Positions 1 to 9,778 of a stretch of 64,000 nucleotides of DNA are shown one piece after another (position 1 is the first letter of the stretch; the number at the start of each line of letters is the position of its first letter). The position numbers were made by a program, and so were the translations under genes. The stretch covers positions 2,542,001 through 2,606,000 of the forward strand of contig NZ_CP018616.1 in the NCBI RefSeq assembly GCF_002849855.1. Reading direction: 5' to 3'. Under the pieces are notes generated by a model that was given only the letters and a program-made list of their open reading frames with translations, ran no database searches and was not told the DNA's origin. The stretch is from Vibrio azureus (lineage in GTDB: Bacteria; Pseudomonadota; Gammaproteobacteria; Enterobacterales; Vibrionaceae).

Positions 1-796
1 CTTGGCCATACATGATTTGAGTATTCGCTTCTCTAAATGGTGCAGCAATCTTGTTCTTCACAACTTTAATGCGAGTCTCGTTACCCACCACTTCATCACC
101 TTCTTTGATCGCACCAGTACGACGAATATCAAGACGAACAGAAGCATAGAATTTCAGTGCGTTACCACCTGTTGTGGTTTCAGGGTTACCAAACATTACC
201 CCAATCTTCATACGAATTTGGTTAATGAAGATACACATACAGTTAGACTGCTTTAAGTTACCTGTTAGCTTACGCATCGCTTGTGAAAGCATACGAGCTT
301 GAAGACCCATGTGGCTATCGCCCATTTCACCTTCAATTTCTGCTTTTGGAGTCAGTGCCGCGACAGAATCGACAACCATAACATCGATAGCACCAGAGCG
401 TGCCAATGCATCACAGATTTCGAGTGCTTGCTCACCAGTGTCTGGCTGAGAAACTAATAGTGCATCGATATCAACACCCAGTTTCTTAGCGTATACTGGG
501 TCTAGTGCGTGCTCTGCATCGATAAACGCACAAGTTTTACCTTCACGTTGTGCAGCAGCAATCAGCTCAAGAGTTAACGTTGTTTTACCTGAAGATTCTG
601 GACCGTAAATTTCTACGATACGGCCCATCGGTAGACCTCCAGCACCCAAAGCGATATCAAGAGAAAGAGAGCCAGTTGAAATTGTTTCCACGTCCATCGC
701 ACGGTTATCACCAAGACGCATAATAGAGCCTTTACCGAATTGCTTTTCAATTTGACCTAGCGCAGCGGCGAGCGCTTTCTGTTTGTTATCGTCCAT
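1..796 (-). CDS. recA: RecA recombinase, partial (C-terminus beyond window edge)
   Basis: RecA forms the ATP-dependent filament on single-stranded DNA that drives homologous strand exchange and triggers LexA self-cleavage in the SOS response. The first 265 codons are present on the minus strand and run off the left edge. The Walker A box GPESSGKT is at residues 65-72, and the N-terminus [13 protein letters not shown] is the usual Vibrio one. I chose the ATG at 796 because a GGAG ribosome-binding site lies just upstream; an in-frame ATG at 817 has no good site. The gene sits downstream of pncC, as in most gammaproteobacteria, but has its own LexA-controlled promoter in the gap between them. 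The identification is secure; the missing C-terminal quarter cannot be assessed. Confidence 0.98.
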   Translation of the reverse strand, partial: MDDNKQKALAAALGQIEKQFGKGSIMRLGDNRAMDVETISTGSLSLDIALGAGGLPMGRIVEIYGPESSGKTTLTLELIAAAQREGKTCAFIDAEHALDPVYAKKLGVDIDALLVSQPDTGEQALEICDALARSGAIDVMVVDSVAALTPKAEIEGEMGDSHMGLQARMLSQAMRKLTGNLKQSNCMCIFINQIRMKIGVMFGNPETTTGGNALKFYASVRLDIRRTGAIKEGDEVVGNETRIKVVKNKIAAPFREANTQIMYGQ

Positions 797-881
797 TACT
801 TTCTCCGATTGATTCATCTCTTTGGGCGACGAATAGTCATTTAGATTTTTTGAGTAGCAGAGCCACTCAACAATAATCATT

Positions 882-909
882 ATTATACTGTTGATTCATA
901 CAGTGTCCA
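882..909 (-). promoter_or_regulatory. recA promoter with LexA (SOS) box filling the -35/-10 spacer
   Basis: Read on the minus strand, a -35 element TGGACA (904-909) and a perfect -10 TATAAT (882-887) are separated by exactly 16 bases. Those 16 bases (888-903) are CTGT-N8-ACAG, the gammaproteobacterial LexA consensus. Bound LexA would therefore cover the whole RNA polymerase core-promoter spacer. This is seen directly; repression by LexA is known for recA and inferred here. Confidence 0.93.
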
Positions 910-1025
910 GCACTGTATGAAAAAAAACTCGCTTAGGTTCTCATACCGCCTGTATCTCTGACTCAATTTTTTCATTAGATACAATCACTTTCAGTAGAAA
1001 AACAAGAAGCAAAGATTTCTTTAGA

Positions 1026-1523
1026 TTAACGAAGGTGCTCTAATAAGCGTACCAACACATGCTGAATTGCCAGTTGACGTACTTGCCTACGATCACCATC
1101 AAAGTGAAGCGTTTCTGTTTTTAGCCATCCCTCTTGGTCAGCAAAGGCGAAGCAGACCGTACCAACGGGTTTATCAACGCTCCCTCCACCAGGGCCAGCG
1201 ATACCACTGATGGCAGCGCCGATATGTGCATCAGAGTGCCTCAATGCTCCCTCAACCATCGCTTTCACGACAGGTTCACTGACTGCTCCATGAGACTCAA
1301 GAACCACTGAGTTTACGTCAAGCATCTCCATTTTGGCTTGATTGCTATAGGTAATAAAGGCCCGGTCAAACCATGCTGAGCTACCGGCAATATCGGTGAT
1401 GGCGCTCGCAACGCCTCCCCCTGTACAAGACTCAGCCGTCGTCATACTCAAGCCTTTTTTACCTAAGGCTTCACCTAAAAGAGCACTTATTTGACCGATT
1501 GATTTTGAATTTACTTCCATCAT
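1026..1523 (-). CDS. pncC: Nicotinamide-nucleotide amidase (CinA C-terminal family)
   Basis: PncC deamidates nicotinamide mononucleotide to nicotinic acid mononucleotide, recycling the NMN released by NAD-dependent DNA ligase. The protein is about 165 residues, the single-domain length of E. coli PncC (YgaD), and lacks the N-terminal molybdopterin-like domain of full CinA. The family signature TTAESCTGGGVAS, with the presumed catalytic serine, is near residue 30, and the conserved SGIAGPGGG loop lies near residue 108. The start is uncertain: ATG codons at 1523 and 1520 and a TTG at 1529 are all possible, with a weak GGA nearby. It lies just upstream of recA, a conserved pairing, and downstream of the terminator of the telA operon, so it probably has its own promoter. 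Confidence 0.92.
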   Translation of the reverse strand: MMEVNSKSIGQISALLGEALGKKGLSMTTAESCTGGGVASAITDIAGSSAWFDRAFITYSNQAKMEMLDVNSVVLESHGAVSEPVVKAMVEGALRHSDAHIGAAISGIAGPGGGSVDKPVGTVCFAFADQEGWLKTETLHFDGDRRQVRQLAIQHVLVRLLEHLR

Positions 1524-1540
1524 GTCCAATACATCGCCAT

Positions 1541-1571
1541 AAAAAAGCCAAGAATGTATACATTCTCAGCT
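1541..1571 (-). terminator. Rho-independent terminator of the yqiJ-yqiK-ATPase-telA operon
   Basis: On the minus strand an 11-bp stem (arms 1561-1571 and 1546-1556, two G-U pairs) with a TATA loop is followed by a run of six T. It lies 29 bases after the telA stop codon and ends the four-gene operon before pncC. Confidence 0.85.
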
Positions 1572-1599
1572 TTTACTATTAGAACAACAAGGCTTAACT

Positions 1600-2655
1600 T
1601 TAAAGAGTTTGTGATAACGCTTCTTTCAACTCATGTTCTGCTTTTTGGATCACTTTTTGAGCCTGTTCTCTTTGCTCTCGACCTTCTTTGACACGAGATA
1701 ACGTGCTGTTGAGCGTCTCTATCGTCAGTTTGTTGACCGTCTCTAAAGATTCTAAATCGAGAATACCACGCTGATAGTTTTCAGAAATTTGTGTTTCAAG
1801 CACTTTCAGTTTTTCTGCATTCTTCACATATTGCTGGTTGGTATAGTCTTTAACAGCGCGAGTGACTTTTAAGGCTTTCTCTTTTTCATAGTTTGAGATT
1901 GCAATTAAAAATTGACGTTTCCAAAGTGGAAAAGTGTTATGCACGATGTCTTGAATATCTTCCATCAACATTTTATTGCCTTCTTGAGAAAGGCGAATTT
2001 GTGGCGCAGATTGGATCGCAGCCATACGTGTCAACTCAAGGTTATGGACGCGTTTCTCTAAACGAGCCTGCGCTTGGATAGCATCGCGATGTTTCTGAGC
2101 AGCCAGTGGATCCTGAGACTGCTCTGCTTGTTCGAGCAAAGCAGGTAATACTTGCTGCTCTATCTGCTGCAACTTAAATTTACCCGCCGCAATGAAATCA
2201 TCCAACCCATTCAAGAGTTGCAGGTTTTCTTCGTAAAGCGTATCCAGCCTCTGGATATCATGCGCTAATACCGCCTCTTGTGCTTCTAACTGACTGGTCA
2301 GTTTATCAAGGCTCTTCTTTACAGAATCAAAGCTTTCTGCAAATGTTTTGAATGAATCAAACAGTTCACCAATTAAAGGCAAACTGGCGAGGAAACTTTT
2401 ATCTTTTAAGTAATTAAACTCTGAACGACTCATGGCCGTAACCATAGATTGTAAGATTTCTCCCGCTTCACCCGTTTCACGCACTCGAATCTGCTGCAGA
2501 ACATTATCAGAAAATGCCGTAATATTTTGCAAAGCCTCCTTACCGAACGTGATGGTCGCTACACTATCAAATGGGTCAAAGCTTTGAGCTAACTCGATCA
2601 CACGTGGAGAAAGTTCAGGTTCAACAAGTTCACTTGTTTGGGTCAGATCAGTCAT
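1600..2655 (-). CDS. TelA/KlaA-family toxic anion resistance protein
   Basis: The protein is about 351 residues, soluble and strongly helical, and matches the TelA (PF05816) family of tellurite-resistance-associated proteins. Its molecular activity is not established, although members are linked to resistance to tellurite and envelope-active agents. Recognisable features are the N-terminal segment with SFDPFDSVATITFG, the helical core with SLPLIGELFDSFKTFAESFD (about residues 92-111), and a long coiled-coil-rich second half with conserved QIRLSQEGNKMLMEDIQDI. I chose the ATG at 2655, which has GGAG upstream, over an in-frame TTG at 2670. It overlaps the end of the large ATPase gene by 8 bases, so translation is probably coupled. 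It is the last gene of the operon, and a strong terminator follows. TelA membership is confident; the role here is inferred from its neighbours. Confidence 0.88.
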   Translation of the reverse strand: MTDLTQTSELVEPELSPRVIELAQSFDPFDSVATITFGKEALQNITAFSDNVLQQIRVRETGEAGEILQSMVTAMSRSEFNYLKDKSFLASLPLIGELFDSFKTFAESFDSVKKSLDKLTSQLEAQEAVLAHDIQRLDTLYEENLQLLNGLDDFIAAGKFKLQQIEQQVLPALLEQAEQSQDPLAAQKHRDAIQAQARLEKRVHNLELTRMAAIQSAPQIRLSQEGNKMLMEDIQDIVHNTFPLWKRQFLIAISNYEKEKALKVTRAVKDYTNQQYVKNAEKLKVLETQISENYQRGILDLESLETVNKLTIETLNSTLSRVKEGREQREQAQKVIQKAEHELKEALSQTL

Positions 2656-5600
2656 GGGGATTATCTCCAAATTTTTGTGTCACTCGATTAATGGTTTGAT
2701 TCAGGGCTGCCAATTGCTGCACCACTTGACCGGCTCTATCCTCTGAGTCTCCCATCAGTTGGTTACGCTGGTAACTTTCACGAATTTCACCCCAACGAGC
2801 CTGCTGCTCAGCGGTCATTTCGCCGCGAAGTTGTGCCAATTTGAGTAAGTTCTCTTCTGTACCATTGGTGAGGGTCTGTGCTTCACCTTGATAATGGTCC
2901 TGAAGTAAAGTTTGTAACTCTTCAGGCGTCATCACTGACGAAATTTTTTCGGTCAGTTTATTCATATTCCGATAAGAGCCTTGTAACTTAAACGGTGGCT
3001 CTACACGATACTGGTCGGCCGTAGCTGCAGAAGCAATATATTGTTGGTTTACCTTAAGCACGGTTTGCTGAACTGTAAGTAATTTCTGTAACGTTGAAAC
3101 AATTTCAGCAGACTCTGTCGCAGAATAAGAATGAGACATATCGCTTAACGGTAATCCTTCACCATTTGCCATGCGGACAAAACGATATAAATCATTAAGG
3201 TCACGAGTAGCTAAAGGCGCAAGCGCAGGGTGTGAAGTTAAAGCATTCTCTATAAAGCTCAACTCAAATGCCTCTTTTTGATCAGAGAGCATATCGCCTA
3301 GGTTATAAATATCAGCTCGGTTAGCTAACATATCTGGGATTCGGAACATATCACCAGATTCAGTATAAGGGTTTCCGGCCATTACGACGGCAAACTTTTT
3401 ACCTCGCATGTCATAGGTTTTGGTTTCCCCATTCCAGATACCTTCAATACGTCGAGTTCCATCACAAAGCGAAATAAACTTTTGCAAAAACTCTGGGTTA
3501 GTATGCTGAATATCATCCAAGTAGAGCAAAACATTGTTGCCCATTTCCAAAGCAAGGTTGATTTTTTCGACTTCTCGAGCTGCGTTTTGATCAGGCGCTT
3601 CCTTTGGATCCAAAGACGTCACATTATGGCCAAGAGAAGGGCCATTTATCTTCATGAAAACAAGGCCGAGTTTATGCGCCACATACTCAATTAAAGTGGT
3701 TTTACCATAACCAGGTGGAGAGATCAGTAATAGCATACCCATCAAGTCAGTTCGTTTACTGTCTCCAACCGTGCCCATTTGCTTTGCAAAGTTATCGCCA
3801 ATCAAAGGTAAATAACTTTCACTGATCAACTTATTTCGCACAAAAGAGGTCAGTGGTCGAGGCTTAAACTCATTCAATCTAAAAGATGATTTGGCCTGTT
3901 GTAATAAAGATGCTCGCTGTTCAAGGTAAGCTTCAAATTGTGGAATCGTTTGACTGCGGTGATATTCACAGCGTTGCAAGAAATCATCTAAGACTAAGTT
4001 CAACGTTCCTTTTTCAAGCTTGGCGTGCTCACCTAATAAACCTTCAACTTGGCAGGTGAGTGAAAAGCCGACAGGGCTCAGTGATGCCTCTTGCTGTTCT
4101 TTCCATACTGCAATGGCCGCAGCTTCGATGACAAAGGCCTGACTTAACTGATTTTGTTCAACATAGGCTCTTAACCATTGAGAATGGTCGGCTAAACTCA
4201 CTGCAGGAGATAGGGATTCACTTTTCCACCCCAAACTGCGCCTAAATTGAAGGTACTCTTCACATAACTCTAGGCCATCTCGGCTCACTTCAATTTGGTA
4301 AGCCGTTTGGGCTAAAAGCTGAATCAAATAATCGCTGGCTTCAGATAGCGCACTCCCTTCGACCGCATGCAAAGATTGCTCTAATTGAGTTTGTAGTGCC
4401 TGATACGCTTCAGTGGATTTCAGATGGTACTTGAGTAAATGGGCATTATGGGCTTTATTCTTCCACTGCTCTAATACATCGTTAGGTTGTACCATGAGCC
4501 AAATCCATGTCGTCACTCGAGCTTGTTGACTAAAGCGAAGTAGACCCGCTTGCTCAAACACCGGAAGTAACTGGTTAAGGATTTTTTCTGCATCGTGATC
4601 ATGGATGCCTTTCACATATCCTTCTTTGTATCTTGGTGCAGCAAAGCGCTGAACGAGGCTAAGTAGCTCGCCGTTTTTTCTAGCTTGTAATAAAGCCGGA
4701 ATATCAACGCCATCGACCATATTCATTGCAGCATACAGCATTAAGTAGGCGAGATATTCAGCCCGATACAGGGTCTCCGTTTCCGAGGCAATATCGAGTT
4801 TGGAAATATTCTGTAAGGCCAAGAAAGATTCGTCATCAATCGGCTGATAAAAATCCGTGCCTGAAATATGAGTACTTAATACATTATTGTTTTCAACCAA
4901 AGTAATATCGAGAGCTTGCTGGTTAACGCTAAAACGATGTTTACCTAAGCGAAGAATCGTCCCTCCCTCTTCAAAAATGTCTTGGTTATCGCGTAGAGAA
5001 CGTAACGCTTGGTCCTGTACAGACTTTAATTTTGCATCGAGGCTATCTGCTTTAACACTATCACCTAGATCCCGAATAGAGTCAGACAGTTGACGCAGTT
5101 TCAGGACCATCGTATCCGTTGCAAAATAACTATTGAGCGCCGCGACATCATCAAACCTTGCCACTCTCTTTTCGATGCTGCTGAACGTCACATTGGCCGC
5201 TTGCAATAGGTTTTGAATCCGTCGTTGCTGTGCACTCACCAATTGTTGTTTATGGTTCTCTAATGTCGACTGTATTTCATCTCGCTTGGTATAAATTTCG
5301 CCAAGAAATTCATCAAAGTCTGCGAAGCGTGACTCCAACTTTTCCAGTTGAGTAATCAGTTTTGCTAATTGATTGTCACATTCATCCGGCGTGGTTGCCT
5401 GCTCCATTGCACTGTTAACCGACTGTGCGAGCAATTTAAATTGCGCACTAAACTCAGCTTTGGCCTCATCGCTACGTAACCCACTATTTTTATTACGTAG
5501 TTTTGCCGCTACAGCATTCAGCATGGAAGAGACTTCAGTCGTCAAATCAAGGATTCTTGTCGATTGAGTGGGATCTTCAGTTTCAATATCTGTCACTTCT

Positions 5601-7528
5601 TCTGTGACTAATTGTAATTCCTCTCTCAGGGAATCAATCTGAACTTGCAACTCTTGAATGACCGATGTTTTATCAACGGTTTCTAACTGTTCTTCGACCA
5701 ATTGGATCTGGTTTTTAAATGGCAGATAGGCTTTTTCATCTTGCAATAATTCAAGCAACTGCTGATTTAAATATTGCCGTTGTTGATCTAAGCGTTCACA
5801 TAGCTCATCCACTCTTGGGATGTCCATATAATGCTGCTGACGCAAAGCCATGACCCTGCCAACTTGGGCCTTGACGTTCGCTAACAAAGTAAGCAATGCG
5901 GCGGCTTGATCTTTAGCGGCAAGCTTAACTTGGCTAATCAAAGCAGCAACTTCACTGGATTCAGCGTCTAATGCTTGTTGTGCATGTAACTGCAACTGCT
6001 GTACTTTGGCAAATTCATCAATGATATGATCAGCCGTTCCCATGACTTGTTGAATTGCATCGCCGAGTCCTAGTGCATAATCATGAGCAAGCCAATGGTA
6101 ATGATCCAGTGTACTTTGACACTGTTTAAGTAGTGCTTCATACGCCGCTTGAGTCACTTCTTCAGTCGAAGCAAAATGACAAATCGATAGAACAGAAGAA
6201 AGCGCGCGTACTAATTCCGCATTACCAAGGTTAAATAGTGGGCTAGAAGCATCATTGCTCGCATTATTACGACTGTAGAACTCTGTTGTAGAGAAAGGGG
6301 TTTCCCAAATACGTAACGGATGAACTGTTGACGCCTCTTCGTTTTCAGACGACTGAAACACTAACATGCGACCATCTGGATACAAGCTATAGCCATGACT
6401 TTCCATCGGTGCAGAAAACGATTTTTCGATCATATTGTAGGTGTAGATAACGTAATACCCTTTCAATACATCAAAAAAGAAATACATGACGTCTTCACCA
6501 TTTGGTGAAACGATTTTCTTAAAGAACCTTAAGTTAGTCCAAGGTAAATCAAACTCTTTTTTTTCACCATTGGCCAAAACGTAACCATGAGAGTAAAGAA
6601 CACCATGGTCCTCTGGTAATGTTTTCGCGCTCGTTTCTAAAGCAGCAATCCGAGCCACCGATTGATTCAAAGGGTTATACAAGAAGTAGCGCGCGTTTTT
6701 TTCTCGATTTGGAGTAATACGTAATGCAATTAATTCACCAATAAATGCATACGAGATCTTTGCATCGGCAACACTTTGATGAGGATCTTCCACTTCTTCT
6801 CGATAGACGCCTTTGCCATCTTCAGTATTGTCTTCAACTTTAATGGTTAAGTCACCGCCAATACATTCAACAAATAACTTATCTTGGATTGACACATGAG
6901 GGTGTTTACCCAGCACATGATCTTCTCGAGTTGTCTCCGTCCATTCAAAATCATGCTGATTAGCAGATGTAAGAGACTGATGACCTAATGAATCAAGATA
7001 CTCGATCGAATTTTTGTTGATCTGAAAACGAAACACCTTACGATCTTCCGCTCGCATACCAATTTGGAATGCAATGTAGAGCGTGTTTTCCTTACGCGAA
7101 ATTTGTGACAATCTCGCATCATGGTAGTAAGTAAAGAGTTCCGTGAATTCATGTAAGAACCAGTCATCAGAAAGGAAGCTGTTGTCTAAACCGAGTGGCT
7201 CAACACGAAACGAACCATCGTTTTCATGCAATTGATAAAGGCCGAAAACATCTTCCAATGACGGCTGTGCTTTCATCCCCACACGCACTTCATAGCCAAA
7301 CAACAATTGTTGATTCACTTGCGCCATATCGACAGGAATACAGCGAGATTCGGTTTGAACATTGGTCTTACCGATTAGAGAAAGCTCCTGTCCTCCAAAA
7401 ACAGATTGACGTTGCTGATTGAATTGCTGTGAGAGGGTTTTAAGAGTATTGCCTTGCTGTGAGAGTCGGGATTTAAGAACTTCGTATGCACCGCTCTCGG
7501 TGACAGCTTGCTGAGTATTTTCTGACAT
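2648..7528 (-). CDS. Very large AAA-type 'DNA repair ATPase' (DUF3686 family)
   Basis: This is a 1626-residue protein. The N-terminal 450 or so residues are beta-rich and look like the DUF3686 region that defines the family. Residues of about 480-880 contain long Q/L/E-rich coiled coils. The C-terminal part is an AAA-type ATPase with Walker A SPPGYGKTT (lysine about 1276), Walker B VLLYLDDIQ, and a sensor-like stretch AVVMAGNPYTESGD. I see no nuclease or helicase motif, and no signal peptide or membrane helix. The start at 7528 has an AAGG ribosome-binding site. The family label 'DNA repair ATPase' comes from database naming and is not proof of function. Position between a flotillin and TelA suggests instead, or in addition, an envelope- or stress-related motor. 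A hairpin precedes the gene, and the downstream telA overlaps its end. Confidence 0.85.
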   Translation of the reverse strand: MSENTQQAVTESGAYEVLKSRLSQQGNTLKTLSQQFNQQRQSVFGGQELSLIGKTNVQTESRCIPVDMAQVNQQLLFGYEVRVGMKAQPSLEDVFGLYQLHENDGSFRVEPLGLDNSFLSDDWFLHEFTELFTYYHDARLSQISRKENTLYIAFQIGMRAEDRKVFRFQINKNSIEYLDSLGHQSLTSANQHDFEWTETTREDHVLGKHPHVSIQDKLFVECIGGDLTIKVEDNTEDGKGVYREEVEDPHQSVADAKISYAFIGELIALRITPNREKNARYFLYNPLNQSVARIAALETSAKTLPEDHGVLYSHGYVLANGEKKEFDLPWTNLRFFKKIVSPNGEDVMYFFFDVLKGYYVIYTYNMIEKSFSAPMESHGYSLYPDGRMLVFQSSENEEASTVHPLRIWETPFSTTEFYSRNNASNDASSPLFNLGNAELVRALSSVLSICHFASTEEVTQAAYEALLKQCQSTLDHYHWLAHDYALGLGDAIQQVMGTADHIIDEFAKVQQLQLHAQQALDAESSEVAALISQVKLAAKDQAAALLTLLANVKAQVGRVMALRQQHYMDIPRVDELCERLDQQRQYLNQQLLELLQDEKAYLPFKNQIQLVEEQLETVDKTSVIQELQVQIDSLREELQLVTEEVTDIETEDPTQSTRILDLTTEVSSMLNAVAAKLRNKNSGLRSDEAKAEFSAQFKLLAQSVNSAMEQATTPDECDNQLAKLITQLEKLESRFADFDEFLGEIYTKRDEIQSTLENHKQQLVSAQQRRIQNLLQAANVTFSSIEKRVARFDDVAALNSYFATDTMVLKLRQLSDSIRDLGDSVKADSLDAKLKSVQDQALRSLRDNQDIFEEGGTILRLGKHRFSVNQQALDITLVENNNVLSTHISGTDFYQPIDDESFLALQNISKLDIASETETLYRAEYLAYLMLYAAMNMVDGVDIPALLQARKNGELLSLVQRFAAPRYKEGYVKGIHDHDAEKILNQLLPVFEQAGLLRFSQQARVTTWIWLMVQPNDVLEQWKNKAHNAHLLKYHLKSTEAYQALQTQLEQSLHAVEGSALSEASDYLIQLLAQTAYQIEVSRDGLELCEEYLQFRRSLGWKSESLSPAVSLADHSQWLRAYVEQNQLSQAFVIEAAAIAVWKEQQEASLSPVGFSLTCQVEGLLGEHAKLEKGTLNLVLDDFLQRCEYHRSQTIPQFEAYLEQRASLLQQAKSSFRLNEFKPRPLTSFVRNKLISESYLPLIGDNFAKQMGTVGDSKRTDLMGMLLLISPPGYGKTTLIEYVAHKLGLVFMKINGPSLGHNVTSLDPKEAPDQNAAREVEKINLALEMGNNVLLYLDDIQHTNPEFLQKFISLCDGTRRIEGIWNGETKTYDMRGKKFAVVMAGNPYTESGDMFRIPDMLANRADIYNLGDMLSDQKEAFELSFIENALTSHPALAPLATRDLNDLYRFVRMANGEGLPLSDMSHSYSATESAEIVSTLQKLLTVQQTVLKVNQQYIASAATADQYRVEPPFKLQGSYRNMNKLTEKISSVMTPEELQTLLQDHYQGEAQTLTNGTEENLLKLAQLRGEMTAEQQARWGEIRESYQRNQLMGDSEDRAGQVVQQLAALNQTINRVTQKFGDNPHD

Positions 7529-7531
7529 GCT

Positions 7532-7574
7532 TATACCTTTAAAACCCGCACTAACAGGCTGTCAGTGCGGGTGT
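7532..7574 (-). terminator. Intra-operon hairpin (possible attenuator) between flotillin and ATPase genes
   Basis: The arms ACCCGCACT (7544-7552) and AGTGCGGGT (7564-7572) form a 9-bp GC-rich stem with an additional ACAG/CTGT inner pairing. On the transcribed minus strand the stem is followed by TTTT only, a short run. It lies between the flotillin stop and the ATPase ribosome-binding site, so it may be a leaky terminator or an RNA-processing/stability element that lowers ATPase expression relative to the flotillin. Confidence 0.55.
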
Positions 7575-7595
7575 TTGACTCGAGATTGGAGAGAA

Positions 7596-9749
7596 TTAAG
7601 ATTCAGTCGATGACACGTTGCCAACTGACTGTTGAATTTTCTTTAGAAGCTCTGCCGCTCCGCCTTGTGAGTTCAGTAAGCCAGCCAAAGCAACATTACT
7701 TAAATCACTGCTCTTTAATTCAGTGTTTTCAAGAATGTCTTTGATGTCTTGAGGTAGGCTACGACTACCATCAACGTACTCAGAAACCAGTGGGTTGAGT
7801 ACTTTAGACTCTTCAAACTTCACGTCCATTGTCGCTGAGTCAAGAACTGTGCGACGAATTTGTTCCATACCGTCACCACCAAAGAGTTTAATATCAGCCG
7901 CTGCGAGTGCTTGTGCCAACGCTTTCGCACTTTCTGCTGCCACTGCTTTTTGTGCATCAATACGTGCCAAATCAAGCTCTTTTTCTTGTTGCAGTTGCAT
8001 AACCCACTTGTCATGTTCACGGGTTTGATCGTCATATTGCTGAGCCGCTTCAAAACGAGCTGTCTGGGCTTCTGCTTCAGCCAACCCTTTGGCACGTAAT
8101 GCTTGAGCTTCGGCTTCACCCGCGCTTTGTAACGTGTAAGCTTCGGCTTCACCCGTTTCTCTGATGGCAAGTGCTCGCTCACGGTCTACTTCAACTTGAG
8201 CAAGGCCAGTAGCACTAATATGCTCTTTTTCAGCTTGAGCCATACGCTCTTTTGCTGCCGCTTCACGCTCTTTCAACAGGTATTGCGCTTCAGCTTCTTT
8301 CGAAGAGGCTTCAAGTTCCGCTTCAGCATAACGTTGACGAGCCACTTTATCTGCATCCGCTTTCTTGGTCACGACAATATGCGCCGCTTCCGCTTCTCGA
8401 GTTTTCACGGCTAATTCATTTTCAGCATCGCGTGTTTTCACTTTAAGCTCAGCATCTTTTTCAATCAGCAAACGTTCAGCTTGTTCTTTTGCCGCCTCTT
8501 TTTCTGCTCTTGCTGCAACCAGTAATTCTAGTTGCTTCGCTTCGGCTACGGCTTCTGCTTCAACCATAGAAACGCGTTTTTTACGGTTAACCTGTTCGTT
8601 AACACGTAAGTTTTCTGTCTCTTCTTCTTCACGAGCAATCTTACGTTCAATTTCCACACGTTGAGAACGAGTTTCAGCGACAGATTTTAGCGCTTCTTCA
8701 ACAACGGTTTCTTTTTCCATTTCGCGTTGCGCGACTTCTGAAGAAGTACGAACCTTCTCTGTTTCAACAGCTCGGCTTAACTCTTCACCTTGAATCGCAA
8801 CTTGACGCTGATTAGCAATACGCGTCATTTCTATTTCCATTTCAACACTTTCACGTTTTTTCGCGACTTCTTCTTCAGTGTCTAATTTGGCAATGGATGC
8901 AACTCGCTCGTATTCTTGGCGTTTTTCTTCAGAAAGAGCATGCTCCTGAGCTTCGATAATGTCGACTTCTCTCTTGATACGAGCGATGCTCTCTTTTTCT
9001 TGTTTTACCAGTTGTAGACGGTTAGCTTCTGCTTCTACATCTTTCTTTTTAATCGTAGTGCGTTCATCTTGGCGAATCGCATTGGTTTCCGTATTTTTTT
9101 GTGCTGTGATTAATGAGATCTTACGGATACCTTCAACATCCAGAATATTATCTGGGTTATGTGCTTCTAGTGAGGTTTGGTCGATCTTATCAATTACCAC
9201 ATCATAAATTTTAAAACCGTCCATTTCACTGCCAATAACTTGCACAACTGCATCACGAAATGCGCGACGGTTGGTCAACAGCTCTTCAAAGTCAAACTGT
9301 TTCACCGCCGTTTTCAATGCTTCAGAAAATTTTGGTTGGAAGTGCTCTTTTAGACGTTCAATATTAGAAGCATCAAAAGCCGTAAACAGTTTTGCTACAC
9401 GAACAATATCATCTTCTTCATGATTAACACCGATATAAAAATCTACTTTTAAATCGGCACGAATGTTATCTCGGCAGTGAAGGCCTTCATATTCTTCACC
9501 TTCTTGATCTTTGCTTCCACTACGAACAACTGAAATTTTCTTACGAGTAATATCCATATATTCATAGCGATTGACAATTGGCCAAACAAAAGTACCTGTC
9601 AATGATGCACGTGTGCGATCCACACCATTCACAATAAGAGCTTCACCTTCTACTCTCACTTTTTTATAGCGACTGGTCAAAAACACAAGAACCAACAAAA
9701 ACAAACCGATTCCAGCGAGAATGAATATCAGACTGGGAGAGAAAACCAT
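7596..9749 (-). CDS. yqiK: Flotillin-family membrane scaffold protein (YqiK-like)
   Basis: Flotillins are membrane-anchored SPFH/band-7 proteins that assemble into scaffolds in ordered membrane microdomains. This 717-residue protein has one N-terminal membrane helix (about residues 5-27), an SPFH domain (about 30-220), then a very long A/E/K/R-rich coiled coil (about 220-610) with many repeated EAEA-type tracts, and a short C-terminal tail. E. coli YqiK is about 550 residues, so the coiled coil here is clearly extended. I chose the ATG at 9749 because it has a perfect AAGGAG site; a longer in-frame start at 9773 lacks one. It follows the yqiJ-like gene by 29 bases, the same pairing as E. coli yqiJ-yqiK. 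The flotillin family is certain; orthology to YqiK is likely from synteny with yqiJ. Confidence 0.9.
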   Translation of the reverse strand: MVFSPSLIFILAGIGLFLLVLVFLTSRYKKVRVEGEALIVNGVDRTRASLTGTFVWPIVNRYEYMDITRKKISVVRSGSKDQEGEEYEGLHCRDNIRADLKVDFYIGVNHEEDDIVRVAKLFTAFDASNIERLKEHFQPKFSEALKTAVKQFDFEELLTNRRAFRDAVVQVIGSEMDGFKIYDVVIDKIDQTSLEAHNPDNILDVEGIRKISLITAQKNTETNAIRQDERTTIKKKDVEAEANRLQLVKQEKESIARIKREVDIIEAQEHALSEEKRQEYERVASIAKLDTEEEVAKKRESVEMEIEMTRIANQRQVAIQGEELSRAVETEKVRTSSEVAQREMEKETVVEEALKSVAETRSQRVEIERKIAREEEETENLRVNEQVNRKKRVSMVEAEAVAEAKQLELLVAARAEKEAAKEQAERLLIEKDAELKVKTRDAENELAVKTREAEAAHIVVTKKADADKVARQRYAEAELEASSKEAEAQYLLKEREAAAKERMAQAEKEHISATGLAQVEVDRERALAIRETGEAEAYTLQSAGEAEAQALRAKGLAEAEAQTARFEAAQQYDDQTREHDKWVMQLQQEKELDLARIDAQKAVAAESAKALAQALAAADIKLFGGDGMEQIRRTVLDSATMDVKFEESKVLNPLVSEYVDGSRSLPQDIKDILENTELKSSDLSNVALAGLLNSQGGAAELLKKIQQSVGNVSSTES

Positions 9750-9778
9750 AACCAACTCCTTAAAGGGCTTCATTTATT

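Noticed and set aside
7820..8182. A 120-codon minus-strand frame inside the flotillin gene
   Set aside because: It is an out-of-frame shadow of the low-complexity coiled-coil region, with no separate start signal.
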